Of a DNA stretch of 35,936 nucleotides, positions 26,101 to 33,456 are shown in pieces. The notes under the pieces were generated by a model. The model searched no databases. It was given only the letters and a program-made list of their open reading frames with translations, and was not told the DNA's origin. How positions within the stretch are numbered: position 1 is the stretch's first letter; the number at the start of each line of letters is the position of its first letter. This DNA comes from Deltaproteobacteria bacterium (lineage in GTDB: Bacteria; Myxococcota_A; Polyangia; Polyangiales; Ga0077539): contig JAUXYJ010000049.1 in the NCBI GenBank assembly GCA_030694465.1, forward strand, positions 1 to 35,936, read 5' to 3'. The position numbers and the translations under genes were made by a program.

Positions 26101-26188
26101 GGTGGTCCCCGGGATGTACCCGTGGGGCTTCACCAACCCCTTCATCTTGGACTTTAACGGCGGTGGCTGGCAGGCGCCCAACCCATGA
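23147..26188 (+). CDS. PHP-domain lipoprotein (CehA/McbA-like)
   Basis: The ~1013-residue precursor has an N-terminal hydrophobic signal ending at TALGC (lipobox; ATG 23147, alternative GTG 23138). A Cys-containing segment follows, then a large beta-rich region to ~550. The PHP-type domain has DFHVHGGRSFD near residue 568, AATDHDVTT, PGVEMTP, QLNHPYAG and TADSDSHS, consistent with a metal-dependent phosphoesterase or amidase fold. After further beta domains, a DSDNDGLLDHADFNGDGN stretch near the C-terminus matches calcium-binding Asp-rich loops. It is coupled by ATGA to an outer-membrane barrel candidate. It is probably surface or periplasmic; the substrate is unknown. Confidence 0.82.
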   Translation: MVGFDPKLRRFTTPFFALISLTALGCATPPDPGCLASTDPRCVPPPACRGVQFTCENADTARVSRMTDPSQRPQGLDALASVGDWIMQNGRITAVIDDISPSLPRNATTAQRVAHNVSTHTHHLAPSGGTLIDLAPNGGIDHLNQVFQITGIVPRDAVHYTSLEARNEEGVAVVIARGTLDGSTNGDTQIVVTTRYELRPCDPGIRVRTELHNRGRIAWSSIVSDAWFWGDRSETTFVPGRGMGFRYPALDLLRIEASSTNFPFMAAVSHTAPDTAYATIACDRPLLRGVNDPTISAVGPGATYVAPGDGVVFERMIFAEQGPGLAGAVDHAMTARAQLFDEPFVRVTGSVAVADTRLSDERVSSVVFYEPGPNDSDAPEAITPWSEAVPDVNGRYSAILPANRAMKAQFYRLGRPYQAPIAFQTPASTSTPFELPLVRHAAPGRVRAMVRIEGAPEGSGNDAELILVPTGDTQAESVRGSVYGYFANEHCAPYLGPTHGASPGCNRVLMRTSNEFIAPPGTYWLYAQAGPQRTLARVMITVTESQVTEASLTLRPLQIFPQNAMSADFHVHGGRSFDTAFPDTDRVMSLLANGVDLIAATDHDVTTSYGDAINALRAQSRLIVQPGVEMTPLIPSQFPPGATLPRTVGHFNAWPIGYNPALPRNGAPWDELMQPGELFDLLRPIINGPVSRQNPMGSRGIIQLNHPYAGAKIGRDEGYFRTIRWNPTTPVPTTYDPLVGPSLLVHRPGGTAGQRNIDFDTLETMQGVGILENLRHRQGWYGLLNSGHLRAGTADSDSHSLAVDPMGYPRNVVLGIARANYTPAAFNALVRRGAMVGTNGPFIDAQLVLDENSRVTSDITSVRRVSANTVLEITVRAAPWVPVDEVRVIANGQVIRTIREGISRPTDAFGVDGVERITVRVTLGELGLGARDAWLVVEAGVALPTAVDSDNDGLLDHADFNGDGNATELEPTRPSESDPRFHCDVVVPGMYPWGFTNPFILDFNGGGWQAPNP

Positions 26189-27066
26189 AATACTCTGCAA
26201 TCGTAGCGACCTTGTTTGCCAGCGCGCTTCTCATTGCGACCCACGACTCGCGCGCACAGACCCAAGAAGCTCAGCCCTCACATCGGCCCACGACCTCGCC
26301 ATGCCTGCGCGACGGAGCGTCGGTGCGTGCGCCCATCGAGCTCGCGTTTGGCGTGCCCGGTGCGGCTGGGCTCGCGGACTTCGGCGGGACCCCATCTCCG
26401 TGCTCGCATGCGGGCTTCTCACTGGGCGCGCGCGGTGGCGCGCTGATCGCGACGCGAGCGTTCTACGGCGCGATCGATGTGCAGGGAAACGCCTCGGGAT
26501 CGTACGCCTGGAGCGATCGCACCTGGGCGACCCTGTCTCTCGATTTTGTGCGCTACCGCACGGTGATCAACGCCTCCGTGATCACCGCGCCCATCGATCT
26601 CGGTGCGACGACGCTCACCGTGAATCAGGTCATCGCGCGCGACTCGGTGACCCAGGTCACGGTCTTCGCACGCGTGCTGCTCCCGACCGAGAGCGGGATG
26701 CGCTACGGCCGTCGCATGGGCCTCGAGCCGGGTCTCTCGATGGTGTGGGCGCCCAGCACGAATTTCGCGCTGCTCGGCGGCCTCTCGCTGCCGTACTCCA
26801 TCACGGTCTCGGCCGGCGACCCCGTCATGTCGTTTACCCCGCGAGCGACGTTTGACGCTGCGCTCCGAGTGGTCAAACCCTTTGAGATTCTCGTCGGAAT
26901 CGAAGCGCGCGCTGGGCTCGAAGCCCTCGAGTATCTCGCGCCGCGAGGCTCACTTCGGCTTCACTTCGCCCGCGTCGCGTCCATCGATCTGAGCGTCATG
27001 GCGCCGCTCGGAGGCCGCGAGGTCACGCTCGCGCGCGGCTCGCTCACCTACGCCATGCGCTGGTAG
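26185..27066 (+). CDS. Predicted outer-membrane beta-barrel protein
   Basis: The 293-residue precursor has a cleavable signal peptide (SAIVATLFASALLIATHDSRAQT). The body alternates short beta-type segments of Gly/aromatic character (GFSLGARGGALIATRAFYGAIDVQG, ATLSLDFVRYRTVINASVI, VTQVTVFARVLLPTES). The protein ends in an aromatic residue (YAMRW), a usual insertion signal for outer-membrane barrels. It is translationally coupled to the PHP lipoprotein, suggesting a surface-associated pair. No specific family is recognised. Confidence 0.7.
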   Translation: MKYSAIVATLFASALLIATHDSRAQTQEAQPSHRPTTSPCLRDGASVRAPIELAFGVPGAAGLADFGGTPSPCSHAGFSLGARGGALIATRAFYGAIDVQGNASGSYAWSDRTWATLSLDFVRYRTVINASVITAPIDLGATTLTVNQVIARDSVTQVTVFARVLLPTESGMRYGRRMGLEPGLSMVWAPSTNFALLGGLSLPYSITVSAGDPVMSFTPRATFDAALRVVKPFEILVGIEARAGLEALEYLAPRGSLRLHFARVASIDLSVMAPLGGREVTLARGSLTYAMRW

Positions 27067-27083
27067 TGCGCACACACGCTGCA

Positions 27084-28520
27084 CTACGCGCTGCTCACGG
27101 GAGCAGACCCAGCCAGCCTCGTTTTGTCTGCAATTTTGCTGGCTTCTTCGACAAGCTCAATCCGACCTGAGGCGACGGCGAGCCGCGGATCCGAGCGCTT
27201 GAGTCCGCTCAACCAGGCGCGCGCCAACGCGATCGACGCGGGATCACGACAGTCAGAAAGCTGCTCTAACAACCACGAGAACCGCTTGGTCGCGCTGCGC
27301 TCTGTGTCCAGCGCGGCGATCACGTCGGCGAACCGTTCGTTACACTTGGCCAACGTAAGCAGCCGCAACGCCACGGTCGCTGAGATGCCATCGCCCTTGG
27401 TGCGCGCGGCGAGCGAGGCACGAAGCGCAGCGCGCACCGCCTCGACGTCCACGTATTTGCCGCTTTTTCCGGTCGCAAACGCGATCGTGCTCAGCGCTGT
27501 GAGGCGCGCCGGGGCGTGGTGAAGCGCCTTACTCGCCAACGTCGCACACGCCGCGCGCTCTGCGGCTGCAGCGCTCTGGAGGCCCGAGCTGATGCGCCGC
27601 AGATGCCGATCCAGCGTCTCGACGCGCCCCTCGTCCAGCGCCTGCTGCAACAGCTCACACGCGCGCTCGCGGGGCTTGCCCGTGACCAAGACCGAGTCGA
27701 GATCGGTGATCGCGATGTCTAGCGTTTCGCCTAGTAGAGTCAGCGATTCGCTTGAGATCGTTGGGGTCAGCAGCACGTGCGCGTCATCGCCGCAGTAGCC
27801 GACCGATTCGAGCGCCTCACGAAGCTTGAGCACCAGCACATCCACCTCGGCCGGGGACAAGACGCTCGCCTGCGCGACCCAAATAACGGGCACCGCGTAG
27901 CCCTGGATGTGCCACTGCGCGAGCTTGTCGACCTGCGCTTTTACAAGACGCGTTCCGGCATGGACGGCAAACACTGCCCCCACGCGAGGCTGCGAGGGGT
28001 CCTCGTCGACGGTGGTGCGCCCACGGCCCACCCACTCGACCAACACGTACTCTCGCAGGGCTGATCGCAGCGTGTTGTCTGGCGCGAGCGTCATCGAATC
28101 GGTAGTCCGCCCCGTCGAGAGCATCGAGATGAGGCTGCCTGCGATCACGACCTGCACGCGAGGGCGCCCCTTGAGGTCTCTCGCGGGTGCGATTGCGGGC
28201 CACTTCGCCGCGAGCCCCTTGCGCTGGTCCGCGCGATACTGGCGCGCGCTCGCGATGGCCTTCGTGCGCGCCGCTGCCAGCGCTACGAGTGGGTCGTTGT
28301 CTGGCACTTCTCCCGCTGCGATCCCTCGTGAAAGCGCCAGCAACCCCTCCTGCGCGTCGACGTCTACACCGCATGCGGGGTGGTAGGGACCGAGCGGCTT
28401 CTCGTCGATGTTGAAGTATTCGTACGGCGCTCGATCCCAGACCGTCTCACCGGGCGCGATGAGCTGATCACAGCGTCGACAAGGTTCGCCTGCAGCGACC
28501 AATATGCGGGTCAGAAACAT
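27084..28520 (-). CDS. Hypothetical protein with N-terminal C2HC zinc-finger-like motif
   Basis: The 478-residue protein starts with EPCRRCDQL...GPYHPACG (Cys14, Cys17, His47, Cys50). The C-x2-C-x29-H-x2-C spacing resembles PARP-type zinc fingers. The middle (~120-270) has an alpha/beta pattern (RVQVVIAGSLISML, IQGYAVPVIWVAQASVL). The C-terminal ~200 residues are Ala/Leu-rich helices suggesting HEAT/TPR-like repeats. No signal peptide or membrane segment. It lies 39 bp after the GGDEF gene on the same strand, so co-transcription is possible. Function is unknown. Confidence 0.68.
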   Translation of the reverse strand: MFLTRILVAAGEPCRRCDQLIAPGETVWDRAPYEYFNIDEKPLGPYHPACGVDVDAQEGLLALSRGIAAGEVPDNDPLVALAAARTKAIASARQYRADQRKGLAAKWPAIAPARDLKGRPRVQVVIAGSLISMLSTGRTTDSMTLAPDNTLRSALREYVLVEWVGRGRTTVDEDPSQPRVGAVFAVHAGTRLVKAQVDKLAQWHIQGYAVPVIWVAQASVLSPAEVDVLVLKLREALESVGYCGDDAHVLLTPTISSESLTLLGETLDIAITDLDSVLVTGKPRERACELLQQALDEGRVETLDRHLRRISSGLQSAAAAERAACATLASKALHHAPARLTALSTIAFATGKSGKYVDVEAVRAALRASLAARTKGDGISATVALRLLTLAKCNERFADVIAALDTERSATKRFSWLLEQLSDCRDPASIALARAWLSGLKRSDPRLAVASGRIELVEEASKIADKTRLAGSAPVSSA

Positions 28521-28559
28521 CGCGCGATCGTAGCGTCCCTTGGCACCCCCAACCAGCCG

Positions 28560-29435
28560 CTAGGCACGGCCCAAACGGCGCGCGCGTTTGTCTTCGTACA
28601 TCCGCTTGTCGGCCTGCTCGAGCGCGGTCGAAATAGATCCCCGCCCAGGCTCAGAGACTGCGACCCCGATCGAGATCGAGAGCTCAGGATCTCCTGGATT
28701 TCGCAACGAATTCTCTTCGTTTACTGCCTGTGTCAGCGCCTCGCGCCGCGACAACATGTCAGCCATGCTCGCGCCAACGATGAGCATCAAGAACTCGTCG
28801 CCTCCCAGTCGCACCAGCATGCCCTCCGGAGGGCTCGCGCGTCGCAGCGCTGAGGCCACACGCACGATCAATCGGTCGCCCGCGTGGTGCCCTTCGCGAT
28901 CGTTGACAACTTTGAGTCCGTCGACATCCACGATGGCGATGCCGACGGCCACGCTGCGCTCTTCGAGCGAGCTTCGCTCGGTCTCAAAGTAGTTGCGGTT
29001 GTGCAGTCCCGTCAGGTTGTCGTGCCAGCTCGCGTGTTTCAACGCTGCCTCGTAGGCGTCTCGGTGCCCCACGTCGCGGATCACCGCGAGGGTCAACCGT
29101 TGTTGATCCAGCTCGCACGAACCGAGGCTGATTTCGGCCGAGAAGACCGTGCCATCTCGCCGACGTGCTTGCACCGCGCGTGTTGGCATTCGCGGCGGTC
29201 CCTGCATGACTGCCTCACGTCTCCGCCCCCTGTGGTGATCCCGCTGCCCTTCAGGGACGAGCAGCTCGACGCTCTTGCCCAAGAGCTCTTCGCGCGCATA
29301 AGCGAAGAGCGCCTCGGTCTGTTGATTCACCACGACGATCGTGCCTTCTGAATCCACGACCACGATCGCATCTGGTGCGTGCTCGATGAGCAGGGGCGCG
29401 AGCTGTTGTAGATCGAAGACCGGCGGATTGAGCAT
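28560..29435 (-). CDS. PAS-GGDEF diguanylate cyclase
   Basis: The 291-residue protein has a PAS domain at ~10-125 (APDAIVVVDSEGTIVVVNQQTEALF, GKSVELLVPEG, RDGTVFSAEIS). A GGDEF domain follows at ~138-285, with DNLTGLHNRNYF, metal Asp170/Asp172 and an intact GGDEF at 211-215. Such enzymes make cyclic di-GMP from two GTP. The tetrad five residues before GGDEF reads PPEG instead of RxxD, so product inhibition through the I-site is not expected. No membrane segment or receiver domain; the PAS domain presumably senses an internal signal. Confidence 0.92.
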   Translation of the reverse strand: MLNPPVFDLQQLAPLLIEHAPDAIVVVDSEGTIVVVNQQTEALFAYAREELLGKSVELLVPEGQRDHHRGRRREAVMQGPPRMPTRAVQARRRDGTVFSAEISLGSCELDQQRLTLAVIRDVGHRDAYEAALKHASWHDNLTGLHNRNYFETERSSLEERSVAVGIAIVDVDGLKVVNDREGHHAGDRLIVRVASALRRASPPEGMLVRLGGDEFLMLIVGASMADMLSRREALTQAVNEENSLRNPGDPELSISIGVAVSEPGRGSISTALEQADKRMYEDKRARRLGRA

Positions 29436-29742
29436 AGCAAAGACAATTCTCGTGGCACCTACGACTCACGCCGCATGCACAAAGGACAGAATCACACTCT
29501 GTCAGCGATTTTACAAGCCAAGCCGGGATGATGCGTGGGCATCGAGCCGCTCCTCGTGCTTCCGCTGCACGCGACCTGGTGCAAGACCACCCAGCGCTAC
29601 CTCGGGCGCTACCGAAGTGACGTCGCCCTCAAGGCCCCTGTACACAAACTGTACACAACCGGGTGTGTACAGAGTGGTTTTGGGCCCTTTTCAGCGGTCC
29701 CGACTCGGGGTGACTGACCGCAACTTGATTGGGATTTTACTG
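29436..29742. other. Intergenic stretch with TGTACACA-type repeats
   Basis: No gene is supported here. It contains TGTACACAA at 29639 and 29650 and an inverted TGTGTACA at 29664, all within 33 bp. Related copies occur beyond the tRNA-Ser fragment at 29848 and 29861. These may be binding sites for a recombinase or element regulator. Confidence 0.5.
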
Positions 29743-29801
29743 CGGAGGAGAAGGGATTCGAACCCCTGGTACCGTTCCCGGTACGGCGGTTTTCAAGACC
29801 G
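29743..29801 (-). pseudogene. tRNA-Ser(TGA) 3' fragment, probable attachment site
   Basis: On the minus strand the 59 nt read as the anticodon loop (CGGT-CTTGAAA-ACCG, anticodon TGA), the long variable arm typical of Ser (GTACCGGGAACGGTAC), the T arm (AGGGG-TTCGAAT-CCCTT), the acceptor strand CTCCTCC and discriminator G. Upstream there is no D arm and no matching GGAGGAG 5' acceptor strand, so it is not a whole tRNA. Such 3' fragments are left when an element integrates into a tRNA gene. Confidence 0.88.
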
Positions 29802-30050
29802 TTCATTGTGCGCGATCGGCGTGGAAATTTGCTGGGCTGAGCTGAGCGTGTACACAGCGGGTGTACACAAGGGGGTGTTGCGGGTGGTGCAGGGGATGAG
29901 TCGAGCTGTGTGCGGTGTTGGCCGCGGGCGCTTGCGGCACTGGCACTGGTTGGCGCGATCCACTGGGGCTCTCCGTGTCGCGCCATCGGGCGTGGCGGAT
30001 GGGACGTGTGCGGAACGGGCGCGGAACCGACGAGGAGACGTTGGACTCGG

Positions 30051-30220
30051 TCAACTCAGTATCTCCTGTGAAAACAGCGGCTATCGCATCGGTGGGGCGG
30101 TGCGATAAGCGCGGCTCGGGAGCAAGGGGCCGAGGGCGCAGACTAGGCAATGGGTGAACGGGCCGGCAGTCAGCGGATCCGTGGGCGACGGACCGCGGTT
30201 GGATGTCCTATACCCCCAGC
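30051..30220 (+). repeat. Long direct repeat, copy 1, left of the R-M cassette
   Basis: The ~170-bp segment recurs at 33097-33264 in the same orientation. The first 72 bp differ at only four positions; the remainder is similar but with more changes and small gaps. It contains a hairpin TATCGCA (30082-30088) / TGCGATA (30101-30107). The two copies bracket the regulator, methyltransferase and endonuclease genes. Confidence 0.85.
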
Positions 30221-30285
30221 AAGCCCAACCTGCCGCAGGCCCTGCACCAATAGGCCCCCGGCACCGCCGGCAGGGTCACGGACAT

Positions 30286-30317
30286 CGAACGCCATCATTT
30301 ACGAATGATGGCGTTCG
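30286..30317. promoter_or_regulatory. 14-bp perfect inverted repeat upstream of the R-M regulator
   Basis: CGAACGCCATCATT (30286-30299) and AATGATGGCGTTCG (30304-30317) are perfect inverted arms around TACG. It lies 59 bp before the chosen start of the ribbon-helix-helix gene. It has no following T-tract, so an operator for that regulator is more likely than a terminator, although a hairpin at the end of an incoming transcript is possible. Confidence 0.6.
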
Positions 30318-30375
30318 TTATCACTGGTATTAACTCTGGACGCACAATGTGTATCCACTGGACCAGCTTCGACAG

Positions 30376-30564
30376 ATGATGCTTAAGAACTTCGGGATGC
30401 GAATACGGGTGGAAAAAGAGCTGCGCGATGCGTTCGTGCTGGCCTGCCGCGCCCACGATCGGCCCGCTGCTGATGTCCTTCGAGACTTCATGCGCGCCTT
30501 CACGGAGAAGCAGGTACAAGGCCAGGCGGATCTATTCGGCGGCACCAAGAGAAACCAGAAATGA
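30376..30564 (+). CDS. Ribbon-helix-helix (CopG/Arc-type) regulator of the R-M cassette
   Basis: The chosen ATG 30376 gives 62 residues; in-frame GTG 30349 and ATG 30397 are alternatives and no start has a clear ribosome-binding site. The core MRIRVEKELRDAFVLACRAH followed by PAADVLRDFMRAF fits an RHH fold: a beta strand (RIRV) and two helices. RHH dimers bind palindromic operators with the strand. The stop overlaps the methyltransferase start (ATGA), so it is the first gene of the R-M operon. It probably plays the role that C proteins play in other type II systems; that is inferred from position. Confidence 0.75.
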   Translation: MMLKNFGMRIRVEKELRDAFVLACRAHDRPAADVLRDFMRAFTEKQVQGQADLFGGTKRNQK

Positions 30565-32147
30565 ACATGCAGACGGAACAAGAGCTGGTCACCCTGTGCC
30601 TGGCCCTCATCGAGGGCCAAGGCAGCCTGTCTGCAGCCGAAAAGAAGCTCGTTAAACCTGCACCGTTTTCGGTGCTCAAGCCTCGGGAGATCGACACGAC
30701 CCGCAAGGCCATTGCGGGCGGGGCCGATCCGCTCGGCGATGCGTTCTCGTCGATCCGCTCGCCCACTGAGCGCCGCGCTGCCGGGGCCGTCTACACGCCT
30801 GCGTCGATCGTGCGCTCAATGATGACTTGGCTAGGCGCACAAGGCACGCCAGCCCGCGTCGTTGATCCTGGGGCGGGTTCGGGTCGCTTCATCCTGTCTG
30901 CAGGCGAAGCGTTCCCAGATGCACAGCTTGTCGCAGTCGAGATGGACCCTCTCGCCGCCCTCATGCTGAGGGCGAACCTGGCCGCGCGCGGCTGGACCGA
31001 TCGTGCAACGGTGATGGTCAAGGACTATCGGGAGGTTAAGCTACCTCGCTGCGACGGAATGACAGCCTTCATCGGCAATCCGCCCTATGTTCGGCATCAC
31101 GACATTGGCGAAGCCTGGAAGGCTTGGTACACCTCAAACTTCGCCGATTTCGGCATCAAGGCCAGTGCCCTTGCTGGCCTGCATTTGCATTTCTTCCTGC
31201 AAACCCGACTGCTGGCCAAGGCTGGCGACGTTGGCGCATTCATCACCTCGGCCGAGTGGATGGATGTGAACTACGGTTCCGCGCTGCGTCGGCTCTTGCT
31301 CAACGATCTGGGCGGCATCGCCCTGCACGTTCTTGAGCCGACTGTCGAAGCCTTCCCCGGCACAGCGACTACAGCAGCGATCACGTGCTTCCGCGTTGGC
31401 GAAACGCTCGGTCCCGTTCGGGTGCGCTCCGTGGATGAGTTGGCCAACCTCAACGGACTGAACAAGGGAACTGACATTCCCCGTCAGCAACTGCAGGCCG
31501 CTGCACGCTGGTCAATCATCGTTCGCCCATCGGCGCCGGCCACAGCCGGGGACATCGAGCTTGGTGAGCTGTTCCGCGTGCATCGCGGCCAGGTGACTGG
31601 CGCAAATGGCATCTGGATCGCTGGCGAGCACGCTCAGGGCCTGCCCGATCGGGTCAAGATGCCCGCCGTCACCAAGGCCAAAGACTTGATCCAGGCAGGC
31701 GCACATCTGAACTCAGCGGAAGTGCTACGCCGCGTGATCGACCTGCCGACCGATCTAGACGACTTCACCAGCGGAGAGAGACGGTGCATCAGCTCGTTCC
31801 TCTCGTGGGCGAAGCTGCGCGGTGCGGATCAAAGCTACATCGCGCAGCATCGCCGCGTTTGGTGGTCTGTGGGCCTCAAGGCTCCTGCACCGATCCTGTG
31901 TACCTACATGGCACGCAGGCCGCCTCAGTTCACGCTAAACGAATGCGACGCGAGACACATCAACGTCGCACACGGCCTCTACCCGCGCGAGCCTCTGGCC
32001 GCCGGCACGATGGCCCGCCTGGTGACGTGGCTCAACAAGAACATCAACACGGGAAGCGGCAGAACCTATGCCGGTGGCTTGACCAAGTTCGAGCCCAAAG
32101 AGATTGAGCGTCTGCGCATCCCAAGCCTGGAAAATCTCCACACATGA
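30561..32147 (+). CDS. Type II N6-adenine DNA methyltransferase (XamI-type)
   Basis: The 528-residue enzyme has the gamma-class N6-adenine methyltransferase order. Motif I is VVDPGAGSGRF (Asp102, AdoMet binding), then VAVEMDP, and catalytic motif IV is GNPPYVRHH (NPPY at 173-176). A C-terminal target-recognition region follows. Members of this architecture (M.TaqI-like) protect the site cut by the partner enzyme. The next gene is a XamI-family endonuclease, so the expected target is GTCGAC with methylated A. The stop overlaps the endonuclease start (ATGA). Codon third positions are less GC-rich than in the flanking genes, pointing to recent acquisition. Confidence 0.88.
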   Translation: MNMQTEQELVTLCLALIEGQGSLSAAEKKLVKPAPFSVLKPREIDTTRKAIAGGADPLGDAFSSIRSPTERRAAGAVYTPASIVRSMMTWLGAQGTPARVVDPGAGSGRFILSAGEAFPDAQLVAVEMDPLAALMLRANLAARGWTDRATVMVKDYREVKLPRCDGMTAFIGNPPYVRHHDIGEAWKAWYTSNFADFGIKASALAGLHLHFFLQTRLLAKAGDVGAFITSAEWMDVNYGSALRRLLLNDLGGIALHVLEPTVEAFPGTATTAAITCFRVGETLGPVRVRSVDELANLNGLNKGTDIPRQQLQAAARWSIIVRPSAPATAGDIELGELFRVHRGQVTGANGIWIAGEHAQGLPDRVKMPAVTKAKDLIQAGAHLNSAEVLRRVIDLPTDLDDFTSGERRCISSFLSWAKLRGADQSYIAQHRRVWWSVGLKAPAPILCTYMARRPPQFTLNECDARHINVAHGLYPREPLAAGTMARLVTWLNKNINTGSGRTYAGGLTKFEPKEIERLRIPSLENLHT

Positions 32148-33061
32148 CAAGTGCACCGCCACGATGGACAGCCACCGAGCTTGCCGAAGACTCCGCCACT
32201 TCTGCTGCACAGTTCCGCACTGAGCGGCTGGCAGGCACCGATTCTTGGGGCACTCACTACAGCCAGGCGCGTGACAAGTTCGAACTGCTTTTCAGCCAGT
32301 TGAGCGACCTCAATCCATGCGCGATTACCGATGCCAACCTCACCAAGGCTTATGGCCTGGGTCTTGGAGAAGCGCTTCGCTACCTAGCTGGTCCGCCAAT
32401 CTCCGACGACGACCTGAAGGTCCTCGCCGATGTCGACTCGATCGCCCCCGGACCCTTAAAGAAGGATGCTGACGCACTGCGCAAGGTATTCGGCGTCATC
32501 GCGCGTGTGATTGACCCTCACCGCTTCCCCTGGATGGAAACGGGTGGAGCGCCTACAGCACAGCAACGCGAGGCTGCGTTGCTTGCCTCTTCGGTGCTTT
32601 TGGCTGCACAACGCATCGCCACCGAGCGACGCACCGAGGGCAAGGAAACCCAAGAAACGATGGTGAAGGACTACCTTCGCACCCTTGGCTTCACCGAGGC
32701 CCCAGCTGCGGCAATCAATACGATCGTCAAGGGACCACGGCCGATGCAGTTCTGTGCTGAGTGCCAGCTTGGGGAACGCAAGGCCGATGTCGTCGTGCGG
32801 CTGCACGACACGCGCCTCATGGCGATCGAGTGCAAGGTATCCAACAGCTCAACGAACAGCGTCAAGCGCCTGAACAACGACGCGGCCGTAAAAGCCGAGT
32901 ACTGGATCAAGCAGTTCGGCACCGCGCAAGTGGTGCCAGCCGCCGCTCTCGCTGGCGTCTTCAAGGTGCTGAACCTCGAACAAGCGCAAACGCGGGGGCT
33001 CTCTTTGTTCTGGTCCCATGATCTGGACAAGCTTGGCGCGTTTATCAGGTCCACGGGTTGA
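32144..33061 (+). CDS. XamI-family type II restriction endonuclease
   Basis: The 305-residue protein resembles the XamI family, whose prototype cuts GTCGAC. A PD-(D/E)XK-type centre is visible: Asp215 in ERKADVVVRL and the pair Glu229-Lys231 in AIECKVSNS. Around it are FCAECQLGERKADVV and VSNSSTNSVKRLNNDAAVKAE. The C-terminal part reads QVVPAAALAGVFKVLNLEQA then LSLFWSHDLDKL. It is intact and coupled to its methyltransferase. One GTCGAC lies inside this gene near 32430. Family recognition is from memory of the motif pattern, not a search. Confidence 0.82.
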   Translation: MTSAPPRWTATELAEDSATSAAQFRTERLAGTDSWGTHYSQARDKFELLFSQLSDLNPCAITDANLTKAYGLGLGEALRYLAGPPISDDDLKVLADVDSIAPGPLKKDADALRKVFGVIARVIDPHRFPWMETGGAPTAQQREAALLASSVLLAAQRIATERRTEGKETQETMVKDYLRTLGFTEAPAAAINTIVKGPRPMQFCAECQLGERKADVVVRLHDTRLMAIECKVSNSSTNSVKRLNNDAAVKAEYWIKQFGTAQVVPAAALAGVFKVLNLEQAQTRGLSLFWSHDLDKLGAFIRSTG

Positions 33062-33096
33062 TCGGATCTGCTGATGCGCGTGGAGTCGAGGGTCGG

Positions 33097-33264
33097 CCAA
33101 CTCAGTGTCTCCTGTGAAAATAGCCGCTATCGCATCGGTGGGGCGGTGCGATAAGCGCGGCTCGGGAGAAACGGGTTGAGGCCCGCGGCGAGGCAACGGG
33201 GAACGGACCGCAGTCAGCGGATTCGTGGGCGACGGGCCTGCGTTGGATGGCCTATCCTCCGAGC
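33097..33264 (+). repeat. Long direct repeat, copy 2, right of the R-M cassette
   Basis: This is the partner of 30051-30220, same orientation, starting 35 bp after the endonuclease stop. The hairpin arms are at 33128-33134 and 33147-33153. The 3' half has diverged more than the 5' half. The remaining bases to 33456 contain no gene I can support. Confidence 0.85.
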
Positions 33265-33456
33265 GGCAGATGTTCGGACGTACGAACGTCGACTCGGTTC
33301 GTGCACGCTTGCTGCACGCTGAGTGAGACTCCCTTGATTTCGTGGACATCTCCCAGGATGTGAGCCTCCCCCAGTTTCGTCGACACAGATGCTGGAGAAG
33401 GTCCCAAACCTAACAGGCAGCGCAGCGAGCGTGAACCGCCCACCGTTTTCAAGCCC

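Larger units (their letters stand above)
29802..30375. other. Non-coding island flank with repeats
   Basis: No gene is supported. It holds two TGTACACA motifs (29848, 29861), the first copy of the long direct repeat and a 14-bp inverted repeat, each listed separately. Short open frames here have no homology and their reading follows the repeat. Confidence 0.5.

Noticed and set aside
29743..29830. Intact tRNA-Ser gene
   Set aside because: No D arm and no 5' acceptor strand complementary to CTCCTCC are present upstream.
29803..30150. Minus-strand frame with a peptide (EPRLSHRPTDAIAA) also read opposite 32849-33349
   Set aside because: The shared peptide comes from the long DNA repeat and its hairpin, not from a conserved gene; the rest of the two frames is unrelated.
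30286..30317. Intrinsic terminator
   Set aside because: The hairpin is not followed by a T-run on either strand.
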